Assembly (NCBI GenBank): GCA_020636225.1
Contig: JACJYI010000002.1
Coordinates: 682,001 to 746,000 of the forward strand
Source of the DNA: Lewinellaceae bacterium
GTDB taxonomy: Bacteria > Bacteroidota > Bacteroidia > Chitinophagales > Saprospiraceae
Direction: 5' to 3'
Length of the DNA: 64,000 nt
In this document: positions 28,927-37,519 of the stretch, in pieces
Layout: the number at the start of each line of letters is the position of its first letter
Position numbering within the stretch: the stretch's first letter is position 1
Made by a program: the position numbers and the translations under genes
Notes under the pieces: generated by a model
Databases searched by the model: none
Told to the model about the DNA's origin: nothing
The model's input: the letters and a program-made list of their open reading frames with translations, nothing else

Positions 28927-29949
28927 TTAATAAACTGGACAAGACTTGATCATTGGCAGGGGCTTCACTGTCGTGATCACATATTGGATACACAGCTCAG
29001 GTCCACCATTCAGATTGGTGGCTTCCCGGAATCCGGACGTGTTGAGATCATAGCTGAAGCTCACCTTCCACTGGCGAAAATCCAGGCCCACCACAGGTGC
29101 CCAGGCATCATTCTCATTGAACCGGTAATCCACTCCCACATGCAAGGCCAGTTCACGTGTCTTGGCATCATTGAGATGGAATTTCAGCCCCAGGCCTGCC
29201 AGACTTTCATAGTTCGGCCCCTGGAACATTCCCATTCCCCGGAACATTACATCGATCAGGGAGGTCGCCTGAACACCTCCGATCAGGTAACCGGTAAATC
29301 GCGGCTTCATGCGATACGCTGCCGACTCATTGAACTTCTGCTTGGGCGTATTCAGGTTGAACCATCCCCCACCCAGATCAAACCAGGTTCGGGCAGAGTG
29401 CTGGTTGTGGAGATTCAGGCCGATCCCCAGGGATCCAAAGTTGAAATTGGTATTGAGAAAGGTCTCTCCGGGGTCCAGGGTGGGATCAAACTGATTGCCA
29501 TTGTACTGGGCATCAAAGGTCAGGTCGTCTGTACTATACCGGCGATTGTTGAATGACCCTTGTGCGCCGAACGTCAGGTAATACTTCGGCGCCAGTCGCT
29601 GGGTATATGATCCGCTGAGGGCCACTTGCAACATGCGCAGGCGGGATGCCCCGGCCTGATCGTGAAACAGGTGCAGCCCTCCACCGAACAATCCGGTCTT
29701 GAATCCCGGGATATAGAATTTCTGGTCATAGGCCAGGGCTACCGTCTCATACCGAACCGGGACGTTGTACCATTGATTTCGGTAATTCCCGGTGAATCGC
29801 TGATCACCGCTGAATACACCCGTCAGGGCCGGATTGATGTAAAACGGCGCGTTGTAGTACTGCGACCAATGGATATCCAGGTCCTGAGCGCCCAGTTGGA
29901 AGGGCAGAACAAGGAGCAGCACCCGAAGGAGGGATTTTACACTATTCAT
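28927..29949 (-). CDS. PorP/SprF family type IX secretion outer-membrane protein
   Basis: 340 residues. A signal peptide (cleavage near QLGAQ) precedes the family opening DIHWSQYYNAPFYINPALTG, then a beta-barrel pattern of alternating amphipathic strands with GNYRNQW and the closing VSFSYDLNTSG. PorP/SprF proteins are outer-membrane components that pair with type B CTD cargo. As the first gene of the operon, followed by a PorE-like protein and two type B CTD proteins, it is the likely dedicated partner of those cargos. Confidence 0.93.
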   Translation of the reverse strand: MNSVKSLLRVLLLVLPFQLGAQDLDIHWSQYYNAPFYINPALTGVFSGDQRFTGNYRNQWYNVPVRYETVALAYDQKFYIPGFKTGLFGGGLHLFHDQAGASRLRMLQVALSGSYTQRLAPKYYLTFGAQGSFNNRRYSTDDLTFDAQYNGNQFDPTLDPGETFLNTNFNFGSLGIGLNLHNQHSARTWFDLGGGWFNLNTPKQKFNESAAYRMKPRFTGYLIGGVQATSLIDVMFRGMGMFQGPNYESLAGLGLKFHLNDAKTRELALHVGVDYRFNENDAWAPVVGLDFRQWKVSFSYDLNTSGFREATNLNGGPELCIQYVITTVKPLPMIKSCPVY

Positions 29950-30287
29950 GTGATTTGTTACAATATGTCAAATATTCCAAAGAATACAGGTTTAAAGGTA
30001 CGATTATTCTTAACGTAATTTCTATCCCGCTCAAAGACCCATTCTACAGATGTTTCAGGTCGAATCAACCGGATATCGGAGGATCACCCACCCATTGATC
30101 GACGGGGACTCCAACTCCATTTCCCATGGATCAACGGACGATTTCCTTACTTGCAATGGCCATGCATTGTGTCACAAACGGCAGCAAAACTGACAAAACT
30201 TCGAAAACCCTTTTTCCACCAGTCTGCGTACTTTCGGGATATTCTCAGCTGCCTCCGGGCAGGCAGAACCAGATGATACCATTGGAT
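29950..30287. other. Divergent promoter region between the PorP operon and nnr gene
   Basis: The first 150 bases are AT-rich. Candidate -7 boxes are TACCTTTA on the - strand near 30000 (7 of 8) and TACTTTCG at 30229-30236 on the + strand (7 of 8); neither has a well-placed TTG. A frame running back to 30126 is in phase with the nnr gene but adds a low-complexity segment with no family match. A hairpin related to the 61159 palindrome lies at 30249-30266. Confidence 0.4.
30249..30266. repeat. Imperfect copy of the CTGCCT...AGGCAG palindrome
   Basis: CTGCCT (30249-30254), six bases CCGGGC, then AGGCAG (30261-30266). It shares both outer arms with the perfect 20-base palindrome at 61159-61178 and differs only in the centre. 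It ends 6 bases before the ATG at 30273. Confidence 0.5.
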
Positions 30288-31832
30288 ATGACGGCTCTTC
30301 CACACTCCCATCTCATTCCCATCCTGTCAGCACAGCAGGTTCGGGAGTGGGATCAGTATACCATCCACACCCGACAGATCTCCAGCTACCAGTTGATGGA
30401 ACGTGCCGTCACCGCCGTGGCCAGCTGGATCACAACCCGATATGCCCCGGAAGAATGGCATGTCGTGGTGATCTGTGGCCCGGGGAACAACGGAGGTGAT
30501 GGACTGGGGCTCGCCAGGCAACTGTTCAAGCAATTCTATGATGTCACAGTATGGCTGGTCGGTGACAGCAAGACGGTCGACCATCAAACGAACCTTGATC
30601 GGCTGCCGACCAGTGAAGGCATGCGCCTGGTCCGGTGGCCCGACAGTCTTCCTCCCAGCGACAGGACCACCTCGCCAATCTATGTGGATGCCCTCTTTGG
30701 CACAGGTCTGAAAGGACCGGTATCCGGTATCCATGCTGAGGTCATTGCCCAGGTGAATGCACGTCAGGGGTTGAAGATCGCCATCGATCTTCCTTCCGGT
30801 CTGTTGGCCGACGAGCCGACTACCGGACCTTGTGTCGAGGCGGAACACACCCTCACCTTCCAGGTCCCCAAACTGGCCTTTTTCATCAGGGAAAACGAAC
30901 GATTTGTCGGCCAGTGGCATGCGCTGGACATTGGATTGGCACCTGCCTATCCGGACGATCTGCCCAAACAGATCAGTCTGTTGACCATACCCTATATCCG
31001 AGACATCCTCCCCCCCCGATCAACCTTTGCACATAAGGGTACGATGGGTCATGCCTGTCTCATCTGCGGGTCGGACGGCATGATGGGGGCAGCACTCCTG
31101 TCCGGTCAGGCCGCATTGCGGAGTGGGACAGGGAAACTGACGATTCATGCGCCCCGGCATGGACAGCTGATCATCCAGATCGGACTACCGGAAGCGATCT
31201 ATGACGCAGACCCCCATGATCAGGTCTGGTCAAGGGTGATCGACACAACCCGGTACCAGTCCGTGGGGATCGGTTGTGGCATTGGTACCAATGAGATCAC
31301 CCATCAGGCGCTGAAAGGTTGGCTGAGCTCCAAGCCGGAACAACCTCTCGTGCTCGATGCCGATGCGATCAATCTGCTGTCCTCCCATCCGGATGACCTC
31401 CACCTTCTCCCCTCGGGTTGCATCCTCACTCCGCACGGGGGTGAATTCAACCGACTGGTGGGAGGCGCCCCTGACAGCTGGTCCCAACTGACTAATGCAA
31501 TGGTTTTTGCCAGGACGCACCGGGTCTTTCTGGTCCTGAAGGGTGCCTATACCCGGATCATCACTCCACAGGGCGATGTCCTGATCAATTCAACGGGAAA
31601 CGCCGGCATGGCCACAGCCGGTAGCGGCGATGTACTGGCCGGCCTGATGACCGGTCTGCTCGCCCAGGGCCTCTCCCCTCTCCATGCCTGTTGCATTGGT
31701 GTCATGATCCATGGTTTGGCAGGTGACCTGGCCGTCGACCGCAGAGGAAGCCAGGAAGCCTTGCTGGCCAGTGATATCATTGACCATCTCGGACATGCCT
31801 TTCAAGCAGTCCATCAATCAACCGATCGATGA
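30288..31832 (+). CDS. nnrD/nnrE: Bifunctional NAD(P)H-hydrate epimerase / ADP-dependent NAD(P)H-hydrate dehydratase
   Basis: Repairs hydrated NAD(P)H: the N-terminal YjeF_N domain (about 1-215) epimerises R- to S-NAD(P)HX and the C-terminal ribokinase-like domain dehydrates it. Seen: CGPGNNGGDGLGLAR and DALFGTG in the first half, and KGTMGHACLICGS, PHGGEFNRL, VLKGAYT and the catalytic-type GNAGMATAGSGDVLAG loop in the second. About 514 residues fit the fusion. ATG 30288 is chosen because the family starts with ILSAQQVREWD shortly after; ATG 30273 is an equal option. The stop overlaps the sirtuin start by four bases (ATGA). Confidence 0.93.
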   Translation: MTALPHSHLIPILSAQQVREWDQYTIHTRQISSYQLMERAVTAVASWITTRYAPEEWHVVVICGPGNNGGDGLGLARQLFKQFYDVTVWLVGDSKTVDHQTNLDRLPTSEGMRLVRWPDSLPPSDRTTSPIYVDALFGTGLKGPVSGIHAEVIAQVNARQGLKIAIDLPSGLLADEPTTGPCVEAEHTLTFQVPKLAFFIRENERFVGQWHALDIGLAPAYPDDLPKQISLLTIPYIRDILPPRSTFAHKGTMGHACLICGSDGMMGAALLSGQAALRSGTGKLTIHAPRHGQLIIQIGLPEAIYDADPHDQVWSRVIDTTRYQSVGIGCGIGTNEITHQALKGWLSSKPEQPLVLDADAINLLSSHPDDLHLLPSGCILTPHGGEFNRLVGGAPDSWSQLTNAMVFARTHRVFLVLKGAYTRIITPQGDVLINSTGNAGMATAGSGDVLAGLMTGLLAQGLSPLHACCIGVMIHGLAGDLAVDRRGSQEALLASDIIDHLGHAFQAVHQSTDR

Positions 31833-32518
31833 AACGAATCGTGGTCCTGACCGGAGCGGGGATCAGTGCCGAGAGCGGCATTTCCACATTCCGTGATGCC
31901 GGCGGCTTGTGGGAAGGCCATGACGTCATGGAAGTCGCTTCCCCGGAAGGCTGGCAGCGGAATCCTGATCTGGTCCTGGAATTCTATAACCAACGTCGTC
32001 GACAGGCTCTTGAGGTACATCCCAACAAAGCCCACACAGCCCTGGTGGATCTCGAGTCCCGATTTGACGTGCAGGTCATTACCCAGAACGTCGATGACCT
32101 GCACGAACGGGCGGGCAGTCGATCCGTCCTCCATCTGCATGGTGAACTCCTCAAGGTCCGATCCACCGGATATCCTGACCTGATCTATGACTGGCGCAAG
32201 GACCTGCACAGATCCGATGTATGCGAAGAGGGGTTCCCCTTACGCCCGCATATCGTCTGGTTTGGAGAAGAGGTTCCAGCGCTGGAGTATGCGATTCCGA
32301 TCATAGCGCGGGCGGATATCGTGCTGATCGTGGGCACATCCCTGCAGGTCTATCCGGCAGCCGGGTTGATCCATTTTGCACCTTCAGATACCCCGATCTA
32401 CTATGTCGATCCACGTCCGGCACAAACACAACTGCCGGAACACAGGATATTTACCTATCCCATGACCGCCACCGAAGGTGTTCCCGCCCTGGTAGCGGAA
32501 TGGCTGCAAAAAAAATAG
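31829..32518 (+). CDS. cobB: NAD-dependent protein deacylase (sirtuin, CobB/SIRT5-like)
   Basis: 229 residues. NAD-binding motifs GAGISAESGIS (9-19) and TQNVDDLHERAG (85-96) and the catalytic His104 in HLHGE are present. FYNQRRRQ carries the Tyr53-x-x-Arg56 pair that in SIRT5/CobB recognises succinyl and malonyl groups, so desuccinylase activity is likely. The zinc module is degenerate: between HLHGE and RPHIVWFGE only one cysteine (DVCEEG) remains of the usual four. It is translationally coupled to nnrD/E, a fitting pair of NAD-related enzymes. Its last codons coincide with the terminator of nrdBA on the other strand. Confidence 0.92.
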   Translation: MKRIVVLTGAGISAESGISTFRDAGGLWEGHDVMEVASPEGWQRNPDLVLEFYNQRRRQALEVHPNKAHTALVDLESRFDVQVITQNVDDLHERAGSRSVLHLHGELLKVRSTGYPDLIYDWRKDLHRSDVCEEGFPLRPHIVWFGEEVPALEYAIPIIARADIVLIVGTSLQVYPAAGLIHFAPSDTPIYYVDPRPAQTQLPEHRIFTYPMTATEGVPALVAEWLQKK

Positions 32519-32546
32519 GTGGCACCAGCCGTTACTGAGCCACCTA
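32508..32546 (-). terminator. Terminator of the nrdBA transcript
   Basis: On the - strand an 8-base stem (TAGGTGGC 32516-32523 pairing with GCCACCTA 32539-32546) is followed by a run of eight T. On the + strand that run encodes the final Lys-Lys of the sirtuin, and the stem includes the sirtuin stop codon. Confidence 0.75.
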
Positions 32547-32575
32547 GGGAAAACAGAGGAATCAGAGAGCACTGA

Positions 32576-34990
32576 TCAGCCCGAGCACATGATACAACCT
32601 GGATCATCCAGGCTGCAGGCCTTGATTTCGGGCTCCTGACCTGACGAATCCAACCGTTGCTGCAGTGATTCGTCCGATACCTGGTTTACCTGATCGCTGG
32701 AAGCAAACTGCCGTTGGTGTTTCTCGCTCAAGGTAAACTTGATGGGATCGACAGCCGCTTTGGTGCGGAGGTAATACATGCCCGTCTTCAAGCCCTTCTG
32801 CCAGGCGTAAAAATGCATAGAAGACAGTTTTCCAAAATTTGGATTCTCCACAAACAGATTCAGACTCTGGCTTTGACAGATGAAGGCACCGCGGTCAGCG
32901 GCCATGTCAATGATCGCCTTCATACTGATCTCCCAGGTCGTCTTGTAGAGTTCTTTGATGTGTTCGGGCAGCTCCGGAATATCTGCAACAGATCCGTTGG
33001 AGGCCATCAGCTTCTGACGCATGTCATCATTCCACAAACCAAGCCCGATCAGGTCCTTGAGCAAATGACGGTTCACCACGATATATTCGCCAGAGAGCGT
33101 TCTTCGGGAATAGATATTCGACGTGTATGGTTCAAAACACTCATTATTCCCCAGGATCTGTGAGGTGGACGCCGTCGGCATCGGGGCCAGCAACAGGCTG
33201 TTGCGCAGTCCGTTGGTCCGGATGTCCGTTTTCAATGCCTCCCAGTCATATCGATTCGAGGGCTCTACGCCCCACATATCGAATTGCAGTGTACCCTGAC
33301 TGGCCGGGGACCCATCGAACGACGAGTAGGCGCCATGCTGCTTGGCCAGTTCACATGACTCGGAGATGGCGGCATGATAGATGGTCTCAAAGATATCCTT
33401 GTTCAGCTTCCGGGCTTCCGGGCTATCGAAGGGGAACCGCATCAGCAGGAAGGCATCTGCCAGTCCCTGCACGCCGATCCCGATAGGGCGATGACGCATA
33501 TTGGAGTTGCGGGCCTCCTCGATAGGGTAATAGTTGATATCGATGATCTTGTTCAGGTTCCGCGTCAGGACACGAGTGATCTGACCCAGGGCATCAAAGT
33601 CGAAGCTCCTGTCCTCATTGACAAACTTGGGCAGCGATATCGACCCCAGGTTGCAAACAGCCACCTCATCCTTGGAAGTATATTCCAGGATCTCGGTGCA
33701 CAGATTGGAGGACCTGATGGTGCCCAGGTTCTTCTGATTGGATTTCTTATTGGCAGCGTCCTTGTACAGGATGTAGGGTGTGCCCGTTTCGATCTGGGAT
33801 TCCAGGATGGCAAACCACAGGTCCTGCGCCTTGATGGTTTTCCGGGCGCGGCCTTCCGCTTCATACTGGTGGTACAGGGCTTCGAATTCCCCCCCGTAGC
33901 TGTCATACAGCCCGGGCGCCTCGTTCGGACAGAACAGCGACCACTGGCCATCCTCCTTGACCCGTTCCATGAACAGATCCGGGATCCACATGGCGTAGAA
34001 AAGATCACGTGCCCGGGCCTCTTCCTTACCATGGTTTTTCTTCAGGTCCAGGAAATCGAAGATATCCGCATGCCACGGTTCCAGGTAGACGGCAAATGCG
34101 CCTTTCCGCTTTCCACCCCCCTGGTCCACATACCTGGCAGTGTCATTGTAGACCTTGAGCATGGGGATGATCCCATTGGATGTACCGCCAGTGCCCCGGA
34201 TATAACTACCTGTCGCACGGATATTGTGGATGCTCAGGCCGATCCCACCTGCCGACTGGCTGATCTTGGCACAACGGGCCAGGGTCTCGAAAATGCCTGA
34301 AATACTGTCATCCGTCATGGACAAGAGGAAGCAGGAGCTCAACTGTGGCTTTGGTGTTCCGGCATTGAACAGCGTCGGGGTGGCATGGATAAACCACTTC
34401 TCCGACATGAGATTGTAGGTCTCAATGGCGGCATCAATGTCCTCCCCGTGGATGCCGACGGCTGTCCGCATGAGAAGGTGCTGTGGTCGCTCCACCACTT
34501 CGTTGTTCATGCGAAGGAGATACGACCGTTCCAGGGTCTTGAACCCGAAATAGTCGAAATCGTAATCCCGATCATAGATGATCGCCGAGTCAAGACGGTC
34601 CTTGTTCTTCTGGATGATGGAATAGGTCTCCTGGCTGATCAACCCGGCTGACTTGCCGGTTTTGGGATCGATATAGTGATAGAGGTCCTTGACGGTCTTA
34701 GCGAAGGACTTGTCCGTGTTCTTGTGGAGGTTGGATACGGCAATCCGGGCTGCCAGGAGAGCATAATCCGGGTGAATAGATGCCATGGACGCTGCCGTCT
34801 CCGCAGCGAGATTGTCCAGTTCGGTCGTTGGCACACCATCATAGAGACCCTGGATGACCTTCTTGGCGATCTCGATCGGTTCGACATAGGCCTGGGAGAG
34901 GCCGTAACACAGTTTCTTTACCCTGGCAGTGATTTTGTCAAAACTGACATCTTCATTCTTGCCGCTGCGCTTGATTACTTGCATAGCCAT
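32576..34990 (-). CDS. nrdA: Ribonucleoside-diphosphate reductase, alpha subunit (class Ia)
   Basis: Reduces ribonucleoside diphosphates to deoxy forms. 804 residues: an N-terminal ATP-cone (MAMQVIKRSGKNEDVSFDKI) for dATP/ATP activity control, active-site Cys220 in KPQLSSC, radical-site NLCTE (Asn429, Cys431, Glu433), and a C-terminal CIMC pair (Cys799, Cys802) that re-reduces the active site. It lies 40 bases downstream of nrdB and shares its promoter and terminator. An in-frame ATG two codons later would also serve. Confidence 0.97.
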   Translation of the reverse strand: MAMQVIKRSGKNEDVSFDKITARVKKLCYGLSQAYVEPIEIAKKVIQGLYDGVPTTELDNLAAETAASMASIHPDYALLAARIAVSNLHKNTDKSFAKTVKDLYHYIDPKTGKSAGLISQETYSIIQKNKDRLDSAIIYDRDYDFDYFGFKTLERSYLLRMNNEVVERPQHLLMRTAVGIHGEDIDAAIETYNLMSEKWFIHATPTLFNAGTPKPQLSSCFLLSMTDDSISGIFETLARCAKISQSAGGIGLSIHNIRATGSYIRGTGGTSNGIIPMLKVYNDTARYVDQGGGKRKGAFAVYLEPWHADIFDFLDLKKNHGKEEARARDLFYAMWIPDLFMERVKEDGQWSLFCPNEAPGLYDSYGGEFEALYHQYEAEGRARKTIKAQDLWFAILESQIETGTPYILYKDAANKKSNQKNLGTIRSSNLCTEILEYTSKDEVAVCNLGSISLPKFVNEDRSFDFDALGQITRVLTRNLNKIIDINYYPIEEARNSNMRHRPIGIGVQGLADAFLLMRFPFDSPEARKLNKDIFETIYHAAISESCELAKQHGAYSSFDGSPASQGTLQFDMWGVEPSNRYDWEALKTDIRTNGLRNSLLLAPMPTASTSQILGNNECFEPYTSNIYSRRTLSGEYIVVNRHLLKDLIGLGLWNDDMRQKLMASNGSVADIPELPEHIKELYKTTWEISMKAIIDMAADRGAFICQSQSLNLFVENPNFGKLSSMHFYAWQKGLKTGMYYLRTKAAVDPIKFTLSEKHQRQFASSDQVNQVSDESLQQRLDSSGQEPEIKACSLDDPGCIMCSG

Positions 34991-35030
34991 AGGACTCAGG
35001 GGGTTTTATGGTGATAGGTAAATGGGATGG

Positions 35031-36008
35031 TTAGAAGTCTTCATCCAGGGAGAACACCTGCTTGTCCCGATCGCTCAGGACACCGGCCTTCTGGTATTCG
35101 CCAACACGCTTCTCGAAGAAGTTGGTCTTACCCTGCAGGGAGATCAGGTCCATCCAGGGGAAGGGATTCTCGACATTGAAGATCTTGGGATTGCCCAGAG
35201 CAGTCAACAGACGATCGGCAACAAACTCGATATACTGGCACATCAGCTTGCTGTTCATCCCGATCAGGTCAACCGGGATGGCATTGCTGACAAAATCCTT
35301 CTCGATCTCCACGGCATCGGCAATGATCGTCTGGAGGGTGTCCTTGCTCAGCTTGTTCTGGATATGGTTGTTGTAGAGCAGGCAGGCGAAGTCGCAGTGC
35401 ATGCCTTCATCGCGAGAGATCAATTCGTTGGAGAAGCTGAGTCCCGGCATGAGTCCCCGCTTTTTCAGCCAGAAAATGGAGCAGAACGAACCGGAGAAAA
35501 AGATGCCTTCCACAGCCGCAAAGGCGACGATCCGCTCGGCAAAGGAACCGTTGCTGATCCACCGAAGCGCCCATTCTGCCTTCTTCTTGACCGGATCGAG
35601 GTTCTCAATGGCATTGAATAGATAATCCTTTTCCTTGGGGTCCTTGATATAGGTATCGATCAACAGGGAATAGGTTTCCGAATGGATATTCTCCATCATG
35701 ATCTGGAAGCCATAGAAGAACTTGGCTTCAGTGTACTGCACTTCATTGACGAAGTTCTCGGCCAGATTCTCGTTGACGATCCCGTCGCTGGCGGCGAAGA
35801 AGGCAAGGACGTGCTTGATGAAGTGACGCTCGTCATCGGTCAATTTATCTTCCCAGTCCTTGACATCACTGGTGAGGTCGATCTCTTCTGCCGTCCAGAA
35901 ACAGGCTTCCGAACGTTTGTACCAGTCCCAGATATCATGATGCTTGATCGGGAAGAGAACAAAGCGATTGGGATTCTCCTGAAGAATGGGTTCGGCGAGT
36001 TGGTTCAT
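35031..36008 (-). CDS. nrdB: Ribonucleoside-diphosphate reductase, beta subunit
   Basis: 325 residues. It carries the diiron-tyrosyl radical cofactor: metal ligands Asp44, Glu106 and His109 and radical Tyr113 in ENIHSETYS, and a second ligand set in the EKDFV region. The C-terminal tail ends VFSLDEDF, the short peptide that docks onto NrdA. Retention of the tyrosine argues for a classical Y-radical enzyme. It is the first gene of the nrdBA operon; the upstream 440 bases hold a promoter, a DnaA box and a palindrome. Confidence 0.97.
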   Translation of the reverse strand: MNQLAEPILQENPNRFVLFPIKHHDIWDWYKRSEACFWTAEEIDLTSDVKDWEDKLTDDERHFIKHVLAFFAASDGIVNENLAENFVNEVQYTEAKFFYGFQIMMENIHSETYSLLIDTYIKDPKEKDYLFNAIENLDPVKKKAEWALRWISNGSFAERIVAFAAVEGIFFSGSFCSIFWLKKRGLMPGLSFSNELISRDEGMHCDFACLLYNNHIQNKLSKDTLQTIIADAVEIEKDFVSNAIPVDLIGMNSKLMCQYIEFVADRLLTALGNPKIFNVENPFPWMDLISLQGKTNFFEKRVGEYQKAGVLSDRDKQVFSLDEDF

Positions 36009-36189
36009 TTGTAGCAGTTCAAGAACAACAAGAAATCTCTTAGGGACACGATCAGATGAAAAAGCTGATCATCATTGCGCTGAATGATGACATTTTCGTC
36101 AATTGCTAACCAGTCTGAGTTCGGAGAAAGCACATGCCAGATCGATCCTGATCACATGCCTGATTCCCGCTGTTTCCCGTTGAGTGGTA

Positions 36190-36220
36190 CAAAGGTGAAT
36201 AACGAGGTCTCCCCCACCAA
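36190..36220 (-). promoter_or_regulatory. Candidate nrdBA promoter
   Basis: Read on the - strand: TTGG (36220-36217), 19 bases, then CACCTTTG (36197-36190), a 7-of-8 match to TAnnTTTG at ideal spacing. It predicts a leader of about 175 bases before the nrdB ATG. Confidence 0.5.
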
Positions 36221-36248
36221 GTCGGACAACATAAAAATACTCACAAGC

Positions 36249-36257
36249 TGTGGATAA
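36249..36257. promoter_or_regulatory. Perfect DnaA box (TTATCCACA on the - strand)
   Basis: TGTGGATAA on + is the exact reverse complement of the consensus DnaA box. It lies about 29 bases upstream of the nrdBA -33 element, inside an AT-rich island. In E. coli DnaA binds at and regulates nrdAB, so a similar role is plausible here. Confidence 0.5.
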
Positions 36258-36327
36258 AATATATTAACTGCTGAATATCAAATATATATACGGACAAATA
36301 AGAAAATAACGATGTGAAGAACTCAAC

Positions 36328-36348
36328 ATATTGATAATATACCAATAT
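36328..36348. promoter_or_regulatory. 21-base imperfect palindrome upstream of nrdBA
   Basis: ATATTG at one end and CAATAT at the other are perfect reverse complements; the inner bases are partly symmetric (ATAATATAC). It could be an operator or an AT-rich unwinding site. It does not match the NrdR box well. Confidence 0.35.
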
Positions 36349-36450
36349 TTCAAAACAGGCATATGAAGTGCAGAACGAGTTGATCGTCAAGCAGTGCAAG
36401 GGGCCGAGTAAAAGTGTCGTTCCGTGGGAGAGACACCGTGCTGGCGAAAA

Positions 36451-37398
36451 TCAGAACAGTCGTTTTCTTCTGAAGAACCAGGCCAGCAACAAACTGAAAA
36501 TGATCGAAATAACAATGATGTAATAAATGGCCGTTGGAGAGTTCTCCAGACCGGAGGGAACATTCATCCCGAAGATACTGGCCACCAGGGTCGGCACCAT
36601 CAGGATAATGGTGATCAGTGTAAGCCGCTGGATCACCATGTTGAGATTGTTGGAAATGATCCCGGCATAGGCTTCCATCGTACTGCCAATGATATTCGTG
36701 TACACATTGGCCATTTCCAACGCCTGGCTGTTATCAATAATGATATCCTCGAAGAGCTCGACCCGGTCTTCATTGCCCTGGATCCCGATGAAATCCGTTC
36801 GCTTGATCTTCATCTTCAACAGCTCGTTCGCATTCAGGCTGTTCACAAAGTAGACCAGGCTCTTCTCGATACTGAGCAGTTGTTTCAGCTCCTGATTCCG
36901 ACTGGAGTAGTACAATTCCTGCTCGATCAGGTTCCGCCGCAGGTTCAGCTTCTTCAAGCAGCTGAGAAACCGATAGACGTTCTCCTCCAGGATCCGGAGC
37001 ACGAACATCCGATCATCGGCCGGATCCGCGTTCCTGACCTTGTTCTCCAGGAACAGGTCAAGGACCGGGTTCTCCGTCGAGGTGATCGTGATGACATAAG
37101 AGGGCACCAGAATGATCCCGATGGGGATAGTCAGGTAGATCGCTTCATTCTCACCGTCCCGTTCATTCAGGACCGCCGTATTGACGATGATCAGGCGGGC
37201 ATCTTCCTCCCGCTCATAACGGGAGCGTTCATCGATATCCAGAGGATCGGTAAAGAAGTCCAGGGGAACCAGCAGCTCTTCAGACAACTGATCGATCTCC
37301 TCCTGCGTGACCGGAGGGGCAATATTGATCCAGCAACCGGGCTGACGCTCGGCCAATTCGGTGATCAGACCGTCGATTCGCGCATAATAACGGATCAT
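36451..37398 (-). CDS. CorA-like divalent cation (Mg2+) transporter
   Basis: 315 residues: a cytosolic alpha/beta N-terminal domain, a long helical stalk (about 130-255), then two C-terminal membrane helices (about 260-277 and 291-309). The signature GMN (277-279, in FGMNVP) closes the first helix and forms the selectivity filter in CorA. The C-terminal RRKRLF is the usual basic tail. Homopentameric Mg2+ (or Co2+/Ni2+) uptake in the inner membrane is expected. A good promoter lies directly upstream. Confidence 0.92.
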   Translation of the reverse strand: MIRYYARIDGLITELAERQPGCWINIAPPVTQEEIDQLSEELLVPLDFFTDPLDIDERSRYEREEDARLIIVNTAVLNERDGENEAIYLTIPIGIILVPSYVITITSTENPVLDLFLENKVRNADPADDRMFVLRILEENVYRFLSCLKKLNLRRNLIEQELYYSSRNQELKQLLSIEKSLVYFVNSLNANELLKMKIKRTDFIGIQGNEDRVELFEDIIIDNSQALEMANVYTNIIGSTMEAYAGIISNNLNMVIQRLTLITIILMVPTLVASIFGMNVPSGLENSPTAIYYIIVISIIFSLLLAWFFRRKRLF

Positions 37399-37437
37399 CC
37401 TTGACTGGTTCCATTGATCTTGAAGAGCACTGTCGCA

Positions 37438-37468
37438 TAAAAGTACGACTATTCCCTTTACGGGCCAA
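37438..37468 (-). promoter_or_regulatory. Promoter of the CorA-like gene
   Basis: On the - strand: TTGG (37468-37465), 19 bases, TACTTTTA (37445-37438), a 7-of-8 match to TAnnTTTG. It gives a leader of about 33 bases. Confidence 0.6.
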
Positions 37469-37519
37469 TTCCAAGGCGCACAACATCAGGGGGCATACCT
37501 GCCTGGAAACAAGACAACT

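Larger units (their letters stand above)
36009..36450. other. Regulatory region upstream of nrdBA
   Basis: 442 bases without a gene between the starts/ends of nrdB and the CorA-like gene. It contains a - strand promoter (36190-36220), a perfect DnaA box (36249-36257), an AT-rich island (about 36225-36355) and a 21-base imperfect palindrome (36328-36348). A second perfect -7 box, TATATTTG, is read on the - strand at 36286-36279 but lacks a spaced TTG. Confidence 0.55.

Noticed and set aside
30126..30287. Upstream 54 codons of the nnrD/E frame
   Set aside because: No family match and includes a hairpin; ATG 30288 (or 30273) lies just before the conserved epimerase start.
36225..36355. AT-rich island with DnaA box as a replication origin
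   Set aside because: Only one perfect box, no DnaA-box cluster and no dnaA or dnaN nearby; regulation of nrdBA is simpler.
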